64,000 nt of DNA from Sialis fuliginosa (Eukaryota > Arthropoda > Insecta > Megaloptera > Sialidae). The stretch is from NCBI GenBank assembly GCA_961205875.1, contig OY540813.1, positions 27,127,001 through 27,191,000 on the forward strand. Direction: 5' to 3'. Each line of letters starts with the position of its first letter. Position 1 is the stretch's first letter. Below are positions 1 through 11,591 of the stretch, one piece after another. The notes beneath the pieces were generated by a model that worked only from the letters and a program-made list of their open reading frames with translations, had not been told where the DNA came from and made no database searches. The position numbers were made by a program, and so were the translations under genes.

Positions 1-979
1 TTTTAAAATATTTTTAGGTACCTACAAAAACTCTAACGAAGAAAAGTTTTTAACACAAATATTTGAACTAATTAAAAAAAGTTTATATGCCTCTAATTAA
101 CAATAAAAAAAAATTGGTATCGTTGAGGCTGGTCAGTTCTTAACACGCCCATAACTCCGTCCCTGAAGGTGCTAAAGCATCGAACGTCCGGCACCCGCCG
201 GAATTCGCGACGTAATGAGATTACTTAAAATGGCAAATGCGTACCATGCTTAAATCTTTAGAAAAACATCAAAACATGGTCTGTGGGGGCTGGTCGGCTC
301 CGACGAAACCAATCAAGGATTAAACATATTTTTCAATTTTGAATAATATATCTTTCAAAATATGTTCTATACAATACTTGAAGTAAGCGGTCTTCTTTAT
401 TATCTATTTTTTAACTTGGTGAATAATGAGTACTATTTTTTTCTTTGTGAATTATATTAATATCAGAAATGAAAAATGCAAACAAATTGTGTATAAATTG
501 AATTGCATACGTATAGTTGAGCACTCACCCTAACATGTGTCGTACATCACTGCGATATTACCTCACATCTTCTCGTAATTAGATTGCAATTAACTCCATA
601 ACGCCTATTTATTACGTGCCACTTTTACGCTGGGGGCATACAAGAAGAGTTACATGTTCTTCTTACTCTCGCTTTACTTAAATGCATACATTATGTAAAT
701 TGTTTTACACAGGCACCAATCTCATGTATAAACTATTCACAATCATCACAATTAATTAATTTATTACGAATTTCAATATATTGATGCATATACTTATAAA
801 AAATATCTGCCAAGTAAATGTACAGTGCTTTTCGTGCTAAATTCACCAAAGATAATTAATTAATTATTGAACAATTTAAATAAAAACCGATGCTCAGATA
901 AATTGCTTATTTTTATAAATCTATATTGATGTAAACGTCAAAATGACAGAACATTTTGGAATGCCACCCCTCCCCCTTA
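1..979. other. Gene-free spacer with two GC-richer patches
   Basis: No reading frame with recognisable content. Two patches stand out from the AT-rich background: about 125-320, rich in CpG (for example around the cccgccgg run near 195), and about 515-680, which has homeodomain-type cores (TAATTAG, CAATTAA) near 577-595. Either could be conserved noncoding DNA, but sequence alone does not show it. The rest is simple AT-rich DNA. Confidence 0.4.
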
Positions 980-1240
980 TACACGATTTTGATGATTTTG
1001 AAATGGGATCGTCCTCAAGCCAGACCCAACCATCCGATCAAGTTTCAACAATATCGGTTCAGTGGTTCATGAGTTATGCGTGTGACAAGGATTTAGGGGA
1101 CAGACTGACGGACGGACACGCGGACAGACAGACAGACACGGAACGAAAAGTGTTTGTCTTAACGTGAAACAGAAAGATAAATTTAAAATTTTGAAATCGG
1201 AAAACATTTTTTTTAATTTAAAAATCCAAAATTTTAGGCT
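980..1240 (+). repeat. RTE-like non-LTR retrotransposon 3' remnant, copy 1
   Basis: The segment contains the phrase caagtttcaacaatatcggt, then a GACGGAC/GACAGAC ladder (about 1100-1140), then cacggaacgaaaagtgtt and aaattttgaaatcgg. The same order of phrases recurs at 51240-51420 (+) and 52825-52990 (-), so this is a dispersed family. Phrases of the type 'tcggttcagtagtt' followed by cagacagac are common at the degraded 3' ends of RTE-class elements in insect genomes; that assignment is from family knowledge. The 74-codon frame across it starts upstream in unrelated sequence and ends in the ladder, so I do not treat it as a gene. Confidence 0.5.
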
Positions 1241-2849
1241 GATACTCTTGAGATATAACACTTTAAGGGAAAATATAGTGTGGAAGTAGCCGTTCGAAAA
1301 AACGTATTTATTTTGACATCTGAAGAGACGGATGTCAATGAAAAATATTTTACTTTCAGTTCATTGGACTAACGTTAGGGGTCGCCACTAAAACTATTTT
1401 CAAAAATTTAAAGAGCTTAAATTAAAGTTGAAACAATGCGGGCGCCTGATACCTCACAGTGGGAGCTAAGGGTTAAATTACAATTGAATTTGGTATGTAT
1501 GAGAGATGATAGTTCCAAATAGACGTTTCTCTGTTAATTAATTATCACTGAAATAATATTAAAGATAATATAAAACATTTATTGAAAATTATTTTTCTAA
1601 TTCAAAACAATTGATATTTATTTTAAAATGCGAATGATACGTCAGACTCATGGAGCGATATGGCAACAATGCTATTATGTTATGTGTTAATTTCAATAAA
1701 AAATTTATCGAGAATTAGTGGTTCACTACTTTTATGACTGACTGTACATTTCATTTGCTTTTTGAAACGTATTTTCAATAGTATATATCATAAAGCATTA
1801 TGTAATATGTATGTATATTTTCATTTTCATTTAGTCAATTGCCGTATTTTATACATTGCTTTTTAACTTGTGTAGACGTATTTACAGTATACCCTTCTTT
1901 TGTGTTTCCGAAAATATTGTTAGCTTTTATATATTATGCGGATTTTAGTGAAGGGTCTTGAAAATTCTTTATATGATTTGAATGAATGGTTTTGTACCGT
2001 AATTATTTATACTTATTTGGTTTTCTGTAGTCCTTTTAATTAAAGTTAAGTTCTAATATATTAAATTTTAACAATACAGTTAAATAAAGCTATCTTATAC
2101 TATGTATTTAGAAATTACAATAATTAATTAATGTATAATGTATATGTCTACTTATCTATTTTCTATTCTTAATTAAATTTTTTTTTATCTTTATCTATTT
2201 GTTCCGATTTGATACGAAATCTACTGAACCAATTTTGATAGGACGTTGTCAGGACTTGGACTCTGAAAACAATACAAATGTATATTTTTTTATATAAAAT
2301 AACTTAAATGTTATAAGCTACATCAATGCTAAAGTATCTGTAGAGTCTGCCTGTACAAAGAAAATATAATGTATTTTTTGAGTGCCTAAAATATTTACTG
2401 TATAACGTGTTGCTAGATGAGACTTTGATTTTTAGAAAACCTAAGGACCTAGAATTAGTTTAGGCTATATGATAATTGAGTTACTGCAGGTCCGTATTAT
2501 TGAAAATTTACATTTGTTATTTTTCAATATAAAAATACACATCAAATTAAAGGTAGTTATAATATTCATGTAAGTAAACCAAAGAATTATAAGAATAATA
2601 AAAGGTTAATCATTCTATATTTTATACTTTCGTGATAGGGTTGTGGTACCTTTTTTTTATAACTGCGGAGAAATTCTAGTTGATCAATATAGTAACGACT
2701 AAAAATTTCAAGTTTTTGTGCTACATATTGAACAATAAATTTGCATTTCAGACATTTTATACCTCTTTTCTTATGCACCATAGAATTGTATAACGAGTGC
2801 CATATACGTATATGTATAAAGAATACGACCACGTCTAGTTATTTAGAAT
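1241..2849. other. Gene-free AT-rich spacer
   Basis: No gene or structured element recognised. At about 2204-2245 a minus-strand fragment (ctactgaaccaattttgat) resembles the RTE-like 'atcggttcagtag' phrase also seen near 7575 and 42945. An 81-codon minus-strand frame at 2587-2832 has no domain-like composition and is probably chance. Confidence 0.4.
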
Positions 2850-3065
2850 ATACATGCAAACAGAGGAATTCCGAGTTATTTGCGACATAGTTTTCGCGTT
2901 GCGAGTGTCTGATTTGTCGCGAATGTGAAGATATAGCGTTATTTATGTATGACGCGATGAATTGTTAAAGCGGGTTTTGCGACGGGGTTGTTTTTATGCG
3001 AAACCCTGTGATAAGATCCACTTATCAGATTACGAGCGCTTTAAATTTTAAACGATTGCCCTACT
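2850..3065. promoter_or_regulatory. Candidate regulatory island with paired GATA sites
   Basis: This is a CpG-containing island in AT-rich surroundings (gcgttgcgagtg, gtcgcgaatg, gcgggttttgcgacgggg). Near 3009-3030 the sequence tgataagatccacttatca places two GATA cores (TGATAAG and CTTATCA) as an inverted pair about 5 bp apart. Paired inverted GATA sites are known bivalent sites for GATA factors. No reading frame explains the composition. Calling it regulatory is inference. Confidence 0.25.
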
Positions 3066-3528
3066 TCGTATCCACTTTTCGAAAACTTTACGGAACTAAT
3101 GTTTTATTCAAAATTGTTCTGAAGCCTATTTTATTTTCACGCTAAAATTTAAACTTTTAACGTCTCGTTCGTAGTTATTGTGATTACTTTATATATGTTT
3201 TTAGGAAGGGGGGGATTTTTATTTTCCAATTAAAAAATGGTGCCAGCAAACAAGGAGCTTGAAATGGGATGTGCTGGTTCAAAAAATCTTAAAAATTCAT
3301 GATAATGGAGCTTTTAATATGTTTTAATATGGAAAATTTGAGTATTTTTTTTTAAAGAAAGTGAGTGGAAATAATATGACAACCGAATTTTCTCAATTGA
3401 TATAAGCTCAGAAGAGCCCAAAGATTATTTTGGGAAGTTTTTATGGTTCGTTTGTTTTTTATTACCCTCTCCTGTTTTAAAGACATTGATTGTGCGCATG
3501 CTCTGTAGTCTTTTAATGTTTATTTTTC

Positions 3529-3972
3529 AGTGTTCCGTGCCAAACGGAACATTTATGGAATCACTTCGGTGTCCGTCGGTCCGTCCATCCGTCTGCCACA
3601 GGCGATTTTCTCTGAAACTATTCGACGTAAAAATTTGAAATTTTGCACAGATGTGTCCAATTATTAACGTGAAAAAGTTGAACTTTGATTCTGGGGGTTA
3701 ATTTCGGGGAAAAACGCTTAAAAATTGCTGCCTCCCACTCTTATCATCTAAAAGATCATTCAGAAAAAAAAAATCATAAGCATTGAGAATTAGGTGTAGA
3801 TTAAGCAAAAATTATCAGGATTGAAAAATTCTAGGGCGATAAATTATTATATTATAATTGTTTACTTCCATACTGAACCATTGGTTTTAGAGATAAAGTT
3901 TCACAACAAAAATATTTCTACACGTTTTAAAAAATTTTCTTTTTAAGTGGGGGACTGATGGTACGGAACACT
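3529..3972. mobile_element. TIR element, AGTGTTCCGT family
   Basis: The left end agtgttccgtgcca (from 3529) is mirrored at the right end by tggtacggaacact (to 3972), giving a 444-bp unit with terminal inverted repeats of about 14 bp and one mismatch. The left part contains a GTCCGTC ladder (3570-3595). A related fragment lies in reverse orientation at 55201-55266, with the same order of end sequence, 'ggaatcactt' and ladder. No transposase frame is present, so it is a non-autonomous copy or a decayed retroelement end. Confidence 0.45.
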
Positions 3973-5451
3973 AATTGTGCAAGTATAGCTAGCACTTGTC
4001 TAAATAAAATAAAATACGGTTCTTGGACGGGGCGGCAAGGGGAGTAAACGAACCACAACAGCTGCCGGCATCTTGCATTTTTAAGTTCTTTAAGGTCTCA
4101 TGTATACGAATCAACATAGTTGCCGGTTGTCATATTATTTCCACTCACTTCCTTCTAGCACCTAATAATAATAATAGAGATAAAATCATGTACGATTTTT
4201 TTTATTATACTCAGTAGGTCTATACGGAACTTTATTAACATACACTCGTGTATTCCTTGACTTGGTTTTATGTAATTATTTACCATTTAACAATATTCTT
4301 AGAAAAACAAACGTACATGCGTTAAACAGTTCGATACACATAACTGTATTTATGCACATATATCTGATAAAGAGGTCGAACAGGCTCTTTGAATTTCACA
4401 GTCCACATCTAAATCAGCGTGTAAATATAACAACAAAACTGTAAAATGAAGTGGTGCATTGAAAACATCCATTTGCATCTGAAGAATAACAAACGCAATT
4501 AGCATTAAAATACGAGCGCTCTGAGTGCATCTAGTAACGGCCATCATCGTCAACGCTGACGTTAACCGACGCGCTAAAGTTATGTAGCGTGCATAGGTGC
4601 CGACAAGATATTTTACGGGGGTAAAGAAAAAAGTATTTTTTTGGTGAATTGTAAATCATACAAACTTTGACATATATAACCATAAAAAAATTGTTTTACA
4701 TGTTAATATTAGTTTTCAAAAACATCGGTAATTTCGATTTTAGTTTTTCATTTTAGATAAATTTTATTAATGATAATAATTAATCAGAAATATGTTAATT
4801 TTTAACCAAATCATTCTATTCGTGCTTAATTTTAATTAAGTTAATCTTGCTGTCTTTTGAATAACATATAACATAACTGTTACAGTAATTAATTATAATT
4901 ATTCACTGGTAATTGTTAGTTCTGATAGTTTCTGTAAGTCAAGAATCATAAGTTTCAAATCCTAGATTTAATGCAAATTATATATAATATATAATACAGT
5001 ATAAGTTTGATAATATCTATTATAACTGCGGTTCTAAAACTTTTCCTATTTAATTTAGAGTAATTTTTCAAAATCAATATTGATTCAGAGCATTAACATT
5101 ATTATACACTTTTAATAAAGATTTTTCGAGATTATCAATATTTTTCTTGAAATGGGCAGAGAATTCAATTGATATATAAGCAATGGCAATAGTTTTATTG
5201 ATGTCATTAAACCATCATCACTGCTACCGTGGTTGGTATATAGTGTTTACATTTTTAGAGCAGTTAGTTGTTAAGGAATTCACTTATTTTGAGCTGCGAG
5301 GAAATTCAAGTTTTAAAATAATAACTTTTAAATGTTTTGTTTTTGGTTCTTTGAAAAATTCATCTGTATTTTCAACCAACATATTATTTTATTTAATTTA
5401 AATTGATATAAAAGTAAACGTATTAAGGCTATTATTAAGGCGATATTAGGT
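3973..5451. other. Gene-free spacer with a CpG-rich patch near 4500-4610
   Basis: Mostly AT-rich spacer. The patch at about 4505-4610 is GC-richer. On the minus strand it precedes a short ATG frame from 4547 whose first 25 residues look like a signal peptide (see findings). The remainder holds nothing I can name. Confidence 0.35.
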
Positions 5452-5760
5452 ACAGTCAACTGCATTAATGGTCTTGCATTTTGTATTCATTTTCGTTTAT
5501 CACAAACTTAGTAGGCTCCTCCCATTTGATTATAATAATATTTCAATCATTTTTCCATGTATCAAACAAAGACAGATATTTTGAAATTCATTTGCTAGAT
5601 AAAGAACTACTCTTCGTTTATAGTACTCATATATATTTGTGCAATTAAATTATTATGTAATCTATTGAAAATTGTATAAGTAAATTTTCTGGAAATAAAT
5701 ATTTGATATTCCGAATTTAGTATTTAAATATATTAAACTTGATATAAAATAAATATATGT
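5452..5760 (-). repeat. Dispersed 300-bp repeat, copy A
   Basis: The reverse complement of this segment matches 9705-10035 in order over about 300 bp. Shared landmarks are ttcggaatatcaaatattta, acataataatttaat, aaacgaagagta, gggaggagc and ctactaagtttgtgataa. By eye the match is about 80 percent with small indels. No terminal inverted repeats or target duplication were found at either copy, so the element class is unknown. Confidence 0.6.
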
Positions 5761-8142
5761 CTCATTAATATGGATAAAGTGAAGATTAAAACGTTTTGAA
5801 GGGGGGGTAGGAGTATGTAAGCCCCCCCCCCCACTGAAAGGCGAAGAATATTCGTTGAATGTTATGCTCCCCTTAAAGAAACTTATAAATTTAAAGCAAT
5901 AAAGGGGGTGGGATCATAGGGGTCATACCCCATAAGAAACAACATATGTAAAACTATAGCAAATCAAATAAAAATTTCTTAATTTAATATACTACAATTC
6001 TTTTGCTTCGAACTTCAAAACTTGTTTTGTCTACCCCCCTTTGAAATTTAAAGTTAGTATTGTTAAACCAATTTTTTCAATTTCGGATTTTGATGGCAAT
6101 ATCCATTTTAACCTTCTCTGAATCCATTCTGATTATTTTCGACTTGATGGCTATGTGCCGATCTGTAGTCGTTAAAAAACGACAAAGAAAGTCCAGTGAT
6201 AGTCATTGCACCTTTTTAAATGTAATTTAAAAATTTATAAATTTTAAACTAGCCATTATAATGCCTAATGATTAAAGAAAAGGAATTTGAAATTTTTATA
6301 TTTTGTTAAATATGTATACCTACGAGTGGGTTAAAATTAACGCATGTGTTATTGCAAAAGTAATGATTTTAATCTTTATATTTATATTACAAGAAACGCA
6401 AATTATTATTGCAAATAAACTGCCCTGATCGACACAAGACTTTTTTATACATCATGATACAGATGAAAATTACATTAGTTAATACTTTCTGCTAAGAAAT
6501 TGAATATAAACTACATTACATTAATTGTTGTTTTTGTTAATGTTCGAGATAATATATTTTAATTCTATTCTGTGATTCTATTTCAAATTTTTTTATTATA
6601 AATCGGTATAATAATTTTTATGTTTAAAAAAATGTTGTTTTGTCAATGGCTTCTTATTTATTTAATATTTAAACAGTTTGGCACGTTTTAGATATTATTA
6701 TTTCTATACATCTATTTAATTGACAGTTATAATAATAAATGATTTTATTTTCATAGATAACTATACAGATTTCATATTATTAAAATTAATTTTAAATAAA
6801 AACTAAATTATTATTTTTGGTCAATTCATAAAAGATACAAAAAAAGAATAGAACATAAATTATAGAAAATAATGTTCTCTACAACTTTTATAGTCCAGGC
6901 TGTGGAGGCTAAAATAGATTATTTTGGGTACAGTTTTAATACTAACAGCATTTGTTACAAATATGGTGTAGAATAATACCCTAAGTTTGCTCCGAATTTG
7001 GTTGTCCGCGACAGGAATTATCCATGGTTCATTTGCAAAATTCTTAAGATTTTCTGATTTTTGGTAAATAGCGGTCTAAATAAGTATTATACAAAAAAAA
7101 TTTCATGTAAAATTTTGAAAAATTTTTTAAAAAATGATTTGTTTATCCGTTACGCTGATTAAAATGGCTGAAAACACAAGCTGTAATAACTAATAAAGTT
7201 GAACGTTTTTTAAGTTGATATCCCTGGAAAATAAACATTGTGTAGTACAGAACATTAACTGAAAATAAGGACTTGATATTTTCAATTGTTTTTGTTTAAT
7301 TAAATTATTAATAATGGAATTATGCTTGTTTATGATTCACAATACAAATTTTTGTAAAACTGTTTGTATGTGTTTCCAAAGACTTATATATAATCGATTG
7401 TCGCCATAAAAAAGTAAAATTTACCAATATGGCAAATAGTGGCATTGAAATCTTATTGTCGAGTCTTTTTTATTATAAACGAATACAGTTGTTTCATAGA
7501 ACCAGCAACATTAAAAAAATAATAGCCAAAAACCTGCTCCGAACAATTATTTATCTATTAGTGAAAGCCGCATAAAAATCGGTTCAGTAGTTTTTTAATT
7601 ATTTTATTGTATATTACACACTACACAATTTTTATGAAAATTGATTGTTTATACAATTAATTAATTAACTCTACCTAAATAAAAAAAGCTTATTTTTGTA
7701 TCTTTTACCGCTTATCTCGAAAAATATGATGTGTAAAACGTAAAATGTAATAGCAAAAAATAATATATTAATATTTAATTGTTAAAATGTATAAAAATAA
7801 TATCCAAATCCAATATAAATTGTAGATACATATTAGATTTAAAATATACATAAGTAAATAACTATAATAAATATAAGAAATTAGGTAACAAAAGCAAAAT
7901 TTGTAATAATAAATCATTATTTGAAATGGACGTATATTTATTGTTTTTATTTAAAATGTTATAACTGCAAGTGTAAGCTCCGCCCTAGAAAAAGATAACC
8001 GATGATGTTTGTCTTTAAATTTGAAATCTGTTGTAAGCGACTATGGCCTTTAGGGTGCCAGACGAGTTCTGCAGGTGACTGTACATGTGTTTGAGAACCA
8101 CTGATGAGCTCAACACTTGACGTACGCTTTTCATAATTAATA
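5761..8142. other. Gene-free AT-rich spacer with G- and C-runs
   Basis: A G7 run (about 5801-5808) and a C12 run (about 5822-5833) lie near the left edge and could pair as a short hairpin; similar G/C tracts occur in the hAT MITEs at 20382 and 36215. At about 7575 there is an RTE-like phrase (aaatcggttcagtag). Nothing else recognised. Confidence 0.4.
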
Positions 8143-8490
8143 TCAGCGGTAACCGCAAGGTCGACGGCCCGAGATAGAGAATAGTGTTCTTGCGGTCTGC
8201 CCCCGCTCAGTTACTAGTTTTACTTGTACGTGAGAAATGAGATGCCAGCTTGACATACTCTTAGACAGTTTGCGGCGAGGATGGATGCCCTCGACGAATG
8301 GTCTTTCAAACTGTTTAAGGTTTTGTAAGATTGATATTTTTATTCGATCGGATTTACTATAATTAACATTTAATATATAACAGGGTTTTTCTTGATGAAG
8401 GTTTAAGATATTATAATAAGGCCCTTTTAACAAAATATAGCGTAAGTTAGATTCTTTAGCTTGTCTTAAGATCGAGTGTAGTATATTCAT
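8143..8490 (-). CDS. Unrecognised 115-codon ORF, probably chance
   Basis: This minus-strand frame opens with a true ATG (8490-8488) and runs 115 codons. The N-terminal half is rich in Asn, Ile, Leu and Lys. The C-terminal 50 residues are basic and fall in a locally GC-richer stretch (8150-8300). I recognise no domain, signal peptide or membrane segment. It ends about 95 bp before the MITE starting at 8588. In AT-rich DNA of this size, one ATG frame of about 115 codons can occur by chance. I see no splice-site or expression evidence, and I list it only because it is among the longest ATG-started frames. Confidence 0.12.
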   Translation of the reverse strand: MNILHSILRQAKESNLRYILLKGPYYNILNLHQEKPCYILNVNYSKSDRIKISILQNLKQFERPFVEGIHPRRKLSKSMSSWHLISHVQVKLVTERGQTARTLFSISGRRPCGYR

Positions 8491-8587
8491 TAAAAAATTT
8501 CTTTTTATTTATTACCTATGCAGTTTTTTATTCTTACAAAAAATGGAACCCACAAAATTTCAAATTATAATAAACGTTTCATATATT

Positions 8588-9110
8588 TCACTGTAAGGGT
8601 TGATCCAGACTATCGTGTCGGTCTCGGTCCGGTCTCGCTCCAGTCAAATATTCAGTATAGTAATACAGGTAAACGTCGTTTTGCGCCGGTTCGATTTACG
8701 CCGATTCACAATTACGCCGCGCCGGTTGGTGCCGGCGTGGGATTCCCCGGTTCGGCCGACACCAGACAACAGTAGGCACCGCGATTCTAATAGCAGACAC
8801 ACTTTTACACGTTGTTTTATTCTATTACTGAGTACGCGAGCAGCCTATTGTGTGTGTGAAATTGTTTCCAAGTTAGTTTTCGTTTTGTTTTTAAGAAAAA
8901 TAAAAAGGTATGATTATATTTTTTATTTTATTTAACCTTATATCGTCCATTATATTTGTGTTCATTTTTCGCCGATTTTTTTTACGCCGGTGTCTCTTGG
9001 AACGGAACCCCGGCGTAAAACGACGTTTACCTGTACATTATCGGAGCGTGATTGGACCAAGTCCATACCGGGACCGGCCCAATAGTCTGGATCGATCCTA
9101 ACAGTCATGG
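8588..9110. mobile_element. Outer MITE interrupted by a second MITE
   Basis: The left end (actgtaagggttgatccaga, about 8590) is mirrored by the right end, whose reverse complement reads actgttaggatcgatccaga. The inverted similarity continues inward through the gtcggtctcggtccgg region. Both arms are interrupted at the same level by the inner element at 8666-9033. Exact boundaries and target duplication are unclear. Confidence 0.55.
8666..9033. mobile_element. Inner pogo-like MITE with TA target duplication
   Basis: The left end caggtaaacgtcgttttgcg is mirrored by a right end whose reverse complement is caggtaaacgtcgttttacg, with TA on each side (8664-8665 and 9034-9035). The length is 368 bp. 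CAG ends with a TA duplication fit the Tc1/mariner-pogo superfamily. A subterminal motif, ttacgccg, recurs near both ends. No transposase frame was found, so it is non-autonomous. It sits inside the element at 8588-9110 and is therefore younger. Confidence 0.65.
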
Positions 9111-9704
9111 TTATTTTATATTATTTTTTTACCTTCACTGGTTGTTAGATAAAAATTAATTAAAATATAAAAAATCGTAAAAATTAATACAAACTTCATT
9201 GTAATTTTAATTATTTAAAATTCAAAGGAGAATCTTTTAAAGTAATATAAAAATGTACCGTTCAGTAGTGAAACATAAATAAAACTCAAGTACATTGTGA
9301 AGGTTTTGTTGTGAAAAACAAACTCACATAACTAAATTTAATTAAGTCAATTTTACGTCAGATTTAACTCGTATCATAAACCAACTTGTACAATAAAACA
9401 ATTCAGTATGTTATGACCATTAGAACTAACAGTATTTTATTTAGCAGTGCTCACAATATGGGACGAATATCTTAAGTTTACAACTATAGAACAATGCAGT
9501 GGTGACTCGGTAGATATTATTTATGCTATGATAATTAAGTATACTATTTACTATGGGCTTCAGAAGTCTTCTGCTACTCTAAAGATCAGAATTGCTTACA
9601 ATATTCAAAAATATTAAGACAAATATCATCAGTTTTCATTTTATAGGGTGGAGCTTATATAGTTACATCATTTTAAATAAAAACACAAAAATGTGTACGT
9701 CCAT
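9111..9704. other. Gene-free AT-rich spacer
   Basis: Simple AT-rich sequence. No gene, repeat or structured element recognised. Confidence 0.4.
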
Positions 9705-10035
9705 TCCATTAATTAATTTTATATCAAGTTTAACATATTTCAATATTAATTTAAAATTCGGAATATCAAATATTTATTGCAACAAAATTTAAAGAATACA
9801 ATTTTCAATACATTACATAATAATTTAATCACACAAATATATATATGTGTATTATAAACGAAGAGTACCTCTTTATCTAGTAAATGAGTTTCAAAATATA
9901 TGTCATTGTTTGGTACATGGAGAAATGATTTAAATATTATAATAATCAAATAGGAGGAGCTTACTAAGTTTGTGATAATCGAATTTGAATGAAAACTGGT
10001 CGACCACTTCTGCATGCGACTCTACATGAAATTCT
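9705..10035 (+). repeat. Dispersed 300-bp repeat, copy B
   Basis: This is the forward-orientation partner of 5452-5760, with the same landmarks in the same order. The pair is inverted, about 4 kb apart. Short reading frames on both strands here are not conserved between the copies, so I do not call them genes. Confidence 0.6.
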
Positions 10036-10300
10036 ACCTGTTCACCAATGCTGTACAATTTTTGCCGTGTAATTAAATATAAATTATATATAATTTGTAC
10101 ACAAAACATTGTACTGATGCACTCTTGTGAATTTTATTTTCATATATTTTTTATTTTGCATTTTTTTTAAAAAGCTGTTGATTTTGTTACACTTTTTAAA
10201 AATCCTTGATCTCTTCTCTAAGAAAATATTTGAATTACATATAAAGAAATTGATTTATTTATATTCAACCATTCTTAAATTTAAATATACTATATATGTA

Positions 10301-10863
10301 CAGTCGGGTCTCGTTTATTGTAACGCTCGTTTATTTTCAACGCTCGTTTATCGTAAATGCCGACATTCGTTTATTGTACATTTTTTCTCCTCCTTCACCT
10401 CCCACCATTCTCTAAATACCAAGGTCTACATACATAGTCTCTATAGCTCCTTGACCAATCAGCGTTGGCGCGGGATTTCAAGTCACCACGAAGATGTATT
10501 CAAATGTTTAACATCACTGAACGTATTGCCAACTTAAGAATAGTAAAAATGACACTTCCCGAATAGATAAAATTGTCTGTGATAGCTTTTTCATGATTTT
10601 GCAATGTCGAATTTGTACTTCTTTGATTGTATATGTTGTTAAAATATCAAAAAATACGAAGACAAGAATAAATAAAGGATTTCTTGTATTTGATATTCTA
10701 TTATACATTTATAACATTTGAATACATCTTCGTGGTGATGTCAATTCCCGCGTCAACGCTGATTGGTCAAGGATCTACACATAACTTGGTGGGAGCCCCT
10801 CTCGACATGAAATAAACGCGCGTCATATGATTCAGAAGGTTTGAAATAAACGAGTCCCGACTG
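10301..10863. mobile_element. pogo/Tigger-like MITE, CAGTCGGGTCTCG ends
   Basis: The left end cagtcgggtctcgtttat is mirrored by ataaacgagtcccgactg, with TA on both sides (10299-10300 and 10864-10865). Subterminally, ctcgtttattgtaacg and related CGTTTAT phrases repeat several times, a layout seen in pogo/Tigger ends. Inner arms (ctccttgaccaatcagcgtt near 10450 and its complement near 10755) make a long foldback. The core around 10540-10690 matches the element at 13314-13765. No transposase is encoded. Confidence 0.65.
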
Positions 10864-11124
10864 TAGTTATAAAGTCAATAGCTTCATTTGGATAACTGTT
10901 GTAATGCTCACAAATGCCCAACTTAAACTATACTTCCAATAATAAATAATATATCCAATTTGTAACGAAATATGTATGATATTTGGTTGGTTGTTTGACA
11001 TTTTCGATGCCCCTACTTTCATGTGGTGATTTCTTCGTAATATTCACTTTAAAGTGGTACGAGCCAAGTGCCATACATTTCACAATACATCACCGATGTA
11101 ATGTACGAAAATACTATATGTATA

Positions 11125-11591
11125 CACTGCCGTGCAAAAGTCTTTGGACACTCAATTTTTTGCGAATTATAAGTACAAAACTGGAAAAATGGTTTATAAA
11201 AAATCCTTAATATTGATAAAAGTACTTAATTACGACTTTTGTAATAATCCTAGTAAATCCAAAATACATTTACAATTTTCGAATTATATACCTGAAAAGA
11301 CATGTTTACTCAAATTGAAAGTATTGACGCACAGTGTCTTTCTTGACTGAAATCTGTATATTTTAGTGAGTATAAGCATTTTATTTTCAAAATTATAAAT
11401 TAACAAGATCACTCTTAAAAGTGAGGTTTGTTTTAGAACGCGAAATGCCTTCACACACTAGTGTAGATCGAGAAAAAAGAGCTGTCATTTGTTCATATCA
11501 CTCTGATGGGCTTTCTCTACGGAAAATCTCATCAAAACTGAAGATTTCCAAGTTCAAATCATAGGTGTCCAAAGACTTTTTCACGGCAGTG
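11125..11591. mobile_element. Internally deleted Tc1-like transposon
   Basis: The ends cactgccgtgcaaaagtctt (11125) and the reverse-complemented right end cactgccgtgaaaaagtctt differ by one base over about 27 bp. They are flanked by TA (11123-11124 and 11592-11593). The 467-bp unit keeps about 320 bp from the left end and the first 39 transposase codons, which run almost into the right TIR. Tc1 elements are usually about 1.3-1.7 kb, so most of the transposase gene has been lost by internal deletion. Confidence 0.8.
11445..11564 (+). pseudogene. Tc1-like transposase, N-terminal 39 residues only
   Basis: An ATG at 11445 opens a 39-codon frame ending at the TAG at 11562-11564. It begins MPSHTSVDREKRAVI and continues with SYHSDGLSLRKISSKLKISK, the first helix-turn-helix of Tc1-family transposases (basic start, then 'G-S-L-R-x-I-x-x-x-L-x-I-S-K'). 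This domain binds the TIR. The rest of the DNA-binding region and the whole DDE catalytic domain are absent because of the deletion, so the fragment cannot catalyse transposition. A full Tc1 transposase is about 340 residues. Confidence 0.75.

Noticed and set aside
10127-10537. 136-codon + strand ORF, the longest in the window after those in transposons
   Set aside because: It starts at a non-ATG codon, is dominated by Phe/Leu/Ile from T-rich DNA, and runs into the MITE at 10301.
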